Assembly: GCF_040412425.1 (NCBI RefSeq)
Contig: NC_089755.1
Span: forward strand, 57,004,298-57,068,297
Direction: 5' to 3'
Length of the DNA: 64,000 nt
Source of the DNA: Macrobrachium rosenbergii
Taxonomy: Eukaryota > Arthropoda > Malacostraca > Decapoda > Palaemonidae
Shown in pieces: positions 61,737 through 64,000 of this stretch. The translations under genes were made by a program, and so were the position numbers. Position 1 is the stretch's first letter; each line of letters begins with the position of its first letter. The notes beneath the pieces were generated by a model. That model saw only the letters and a program-made list of their open reading frames with translations, was not told the origin of the DNA and ran no database searches.

Positions 61737-64000
61737 GTAAGTGTTTGCAAGAAAAAATCCTTGCCAGGTTTCATTTGATGACATTTAAAAATTCTTTTGC
61801 TGTAAATTGGCTGCAGCCTATTCACTCGTAAATTTATTTTGCATATATGCACTGAAGGTTAGTTGAACTACTAGTTATAGTTTTGTACTAGTATATAAAG
61901 TATCTTTTATTTGCTGGGATGTAAATTTGTTGAGGATGACCCATTAATCTTTTTAGGCACTTACGTTATTATATTCTTTTATTTCATACTGTTGATTTAG
62001 TAGTTAGGAAACAAAAGCTTTTCTGAATTCCTACAAAAGCTTTTCTGAATTCCTTGTGATCTGGGAGAGAAGCATCATGTTAAGCTGGCAGATGTTTTCA
62101 AAATCATTTGTAGATATTTAAGTGGCAGATGACAGAATTTTTTTAGAATTTTCAAAGCATTTAGAGGATTTGTTGAGCTTGAGTTTATAAAATAAATGTT
62201 AATAGCTTTACTTGAAACTCAGTTTTTAAGTATGTAGTATTGGCTCTGTTTCCTATAGGGCTATGTGGGTAGAAGCCTTCATTTGCTCTTTCATTCATTT
62301 CACAGAGAACGTAAATCCTACCTCCATTATAAAAACAGAGTTTTAGCCTTGGAGTGTAAATAGCAAATCCAGAACTTACCGCCTTCATAAAAATAGAATT
62401 TAATATCTTTTACAAGGAGTTTCTAATTTGTAGCTAAACTTACCCCCAAATATCACCATGATTATATTTTCTAAATTTTATATCAGAACATTATGTAAGG
62501 GCAGCTTCTCACTATTCCAGGATAGGCTTCTATGCTTGAAATTCTCAGAACTTTCCGTAGTAGGCCTCAGATTACGAGGGAAAAATAATTGCGCGTCGTT
62601 CACAAAGCATTACGTACGAGCATGTGATTTTAGTCCAGTGAATTTCAACAGATTCGCACTTTGCCGTAATGTAAGACTTATGTTGTATTTCAGGGCTGGA
62701 GACATTACACAACTAAATGCTGATGCTATAGTTCATAGTACAAATGAATCGCTTTGTGAACAAAATGGCTACAGTGAAAGGCTTATTTTCAAAGCGGGGC
62801 CAGAAATGAAGCATGAGCTTTATAACAACATCAAGAGTAAGTGTTGTTTGCAACTTGTATCGTTTGGTCTCTTGTAGGTGTGGATTTTGAAAGGTCTCTG
62901 GTTGATCCTGTTTGCGACTGATTGGTAGTCGGTGTGGATGGTTTGGGGGGAGCTTCTGTTTGCCAAATCATGTTGTCTAAGGTATGAAAGTACGGTAATG
63001 GTTTAGCCCCCTTACTATATATTATTTTACTTTGAATACAATATTCCAGTGATACCGTTATTTTAGAAATATGTGTACAGTAAACCACCTGTATTCAGGG
63101 GATGTGTTCTGCACCCCCTTGCGAATAGCTAAAATCTGCGAATACTTAAAACCCCTCTTAAAAACACTTAGAACTGCCTATTTTGATAGTTTGAACACAA
63201 AAAAAAACTCTCTAAAAATGCATATACCTGAGTATTTTAATAGTTTTATCACAAAAAGTGCATCTAGTCATGAAAAAGGTATGAAAATACAGTAATTAGT
63301 GAATATTTCTCAGTGGAAAATACCGCAAAAGGGCGAATTTTCCACGAATAATTGGTAGATACGTTCTACAGAGAAATCCGCGAATACATGAGTCCGTGAA
63401 TAGCGAGACTACGAATACGGGGGGTTTACTGTACCTTAACATTTGATCTGGTCATTGGTTCCTGGAAAATTCTGCGAAAGCACAATTTGAGGGCTTTAGT
63501 CCTGATATCTTTGCAATTAGGTACACATGGTCTGCATCATTCCGAAATCTCTTCAGATATTGCAATTAAGCAACTTGTGTATTGTTCTTGACACATTTTA
63601 AAGTACACTTGATTATGCCTTTACTGTGTATACATTAGGTTTTATCTTTCTTCATTATGATTTTTTTTTCATTGCGTTGGCAAAGTGTTTTACTGTAATA
63701 GTTACTGGTAATTTGAGAGCAATTAAAGTGTATGAAGCTTATATGGTTTTTGGATTGCTTGCTGAAAACTGTTCTGCTAAATGAATTGTAGAAAGTTTTT
63801 ATTCCGTCAGTGAGATAACTTGATGTTTTGATGCAGAAATTGCTACATATGCTTAATATCTGTTGTGTTTAATCATATTTTACTCTTGATGGATATTCGA
63901 CCATTAAGAACTGGAAAGAAAACTCTAGGAAGGTCACAAATTTCAGTACAATGTTTGTCTTTGTGTTCAAGGTGATGTTGTCGTTGGCGATGTGAATTTT
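61567..64000 (+). CDS. GDAP2: GDAP2 homologue (macro domain and CRAL-TRIO protein), 5' part, runs off window
   Basis: Two coding exons (61567-61736, 62694-62836) join as TG|G, giving KLCLW then AGDITQLNADAIVHSTNE. Human GDAP2 begins similarly (MDPLG...VD...LP.W), with ...NGKVVLWKGD leading into its macro domain; here MMEPLG...VDVWSLPVW...FNSKLCLWAGD. The macro domain binds ADP-ribose in many proteins; GDAP2 lacks proven hydrolase activity. The visible part covers the N-terminal ~50 residues and the first beta-alpha elements (GDIT.LNADAIVHSTNE, AGPEMKHEL). The CRAL-TRIO half lies beyond the window. A third exon may start at 63972. Confidence 0.9.
61737..62693 (+). other. GDAP2 intron (957 bp)
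   Basis: Bounded by GTAAGT and TTGTATTTCAG. Contains a direct 22-bp duplication ACAAAAGCTTTTCTGAATTCCT (62010-62052 region). No other element recognised. Confidence 0.85.
62694..62836 (+). CDS. GDAP2: GDAP2 coding exon 2 (start of macro domain)
   Basis: Acceptor TTGTATTTCAG, donor A|GTAAGT. Encodes AGDITQLNADAIVHSTNESL, then CEQNGYSERLIFKAGPEMKH and ELYNNIK. The GDI...AIV...NE pattern is the ADP-ribose-binding loop region of macro domains. Ends with 1 nt (phase 1). Confidence 0.93.
62837..63971 (+). other. GDAP2 intron (about 1.1 kb) with MITE
   Basis: Starts GTAAGT; the likely acceptor is TGTGTTCAAG at 63971. Contains the 354-bp MITE copy 2. Confidence 0.7.
63078..63431 (-). mobile_element. 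354-bp MITE, copy 2 (inverted relative to copy 1)
   Basis: CAGTAAACCACCTGTATTCA at the left, GAATACGGGGGGTTTACTG at the right, TA at both flanks (63076-63077, 63432-63433). Its complement aligns with 7091-7444 from end to end, and both are exactly 354 bp. Several base differences, so not identical. Confidence 0.9.
63972..64000 (+). CDS. GDAP2: Possible start of GDAP2 coding exon 3 (cut by window end)
   Basis: After TTTGTCTTTGTGTTCAAG, the bases complete a Ser codon and read DVVVGDVNF, in phase with the previous exon. Human has GEAKLTKGFNL at the same place, a loose match. The acceptor choice cannot be confirmed because the window ends. Confidence 0.45.

Noticed and set aside
63949..64000. 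GDAP2 exon 3 starting after TTTCAG at 63948
   Set aside because: Joining there in the required phase runs into TGA after nine codons; the acceptor at 63971 keeps the frame open.

Overview
This window is nuclear DNA of an arthropod, most likely a decapod crustacean. Evidence: genes with many introns and GT-AG splice sites, AT-rich introns full of long (CT)n/(GA)n/(GT)n tracts, a tRNA-derived SINE, TA-flanked MITEs, an LTR retrotransposon, and a short block of the arthropod telomere motif TTAGG. The decapod assignment is an inference from overall character; I cannot place the species.

Three protein genes can be reconstructed by joining splice sites and reading frames. (1) On the + strand, about 9.95-51.6 kb, lies an Acinus (ACIN1) orthologue, the scaffold of the ASAP/exon-junction-associated splicing complex. 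Its 3' part (13 exons, 40784-50402, 1043 codons plus stop) is secure: RS-rich segments, the conserved linker before the RRM, the RRM, the RNPS1/SAP18-binding (RSB) motif, a charged coiled coil and an RS tail. In phase upstream are a 524-nt exon (9955-10478) and an exceptional uninterrupted 12,081-nt exon (16119-28199, 4027 codons) of Ser/Thr/Lys/Glu-rich, apparently disordered protein with two internal repeat arrays. If all are spliced together the protein exceeds 5,240 residues, several times the usual Acinus size; the giant exon is a multiple of 3 with phase 0 at both ends, so it can be skipped without a frameshift. The Acinus start (and any SAP domain) was not found and probably lies before the window. 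(2) On the - strand, 55958-52331, is a TMEM70 orthologue (mitochondrial complex V/complex I assembly factor), five coding exons, 235 aa, tail-to-tail with Acinus with about 0.4 kb between poly(A) signals. (3) On the + strand, from 61567 and running off the window, is the 5' end of GDAP2 (macro domain plus CRAL-TRIO protein): two coding exons joined exactly at a Trp codon. TMEM70 and GDAP2 are head-to-head, and a GC-rich block at about 58.0-58.1 kb is the best candidate for a shared promoter.

The rest is introns, repeats and intergenic DNA. 1-9.9 kb: a SINE with a perfect 14-bp target duplication, a ~60-bp tandem repeat, a 354-bp MITE, and a decayed retrotransposon RNase H region. 28.2-40.8 kb: a repeat-laden Acinus intron holding seven dinucleotide tracts and a nearly intact, gag-only, non-autonomous LTR element (31403-34995) inserted antisense, with matching LTRs, PBS, PPT and 4-bp target duplications. 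57-60 kb: (AT)n tracts around a fold-back, a GC-rich block and an ~860-bp minisatellite (29-bp unit with a 58-bp higher-order dimer). A second 354-bp MITE copy lies inverted in the GDAP2 intron at 63078-63431.

Functionally, Acinus acts in nuclear mRNA processing, TMEM70 in the mitochondrial inner membrane, and GDAP2 probably at membranes or lysosomes; nothing suggests that they form a pathway. No CRISPR, prokaryotic operon or obvious new enzymatic system is present; the most unusual object is the giant Acinus-linked exon.
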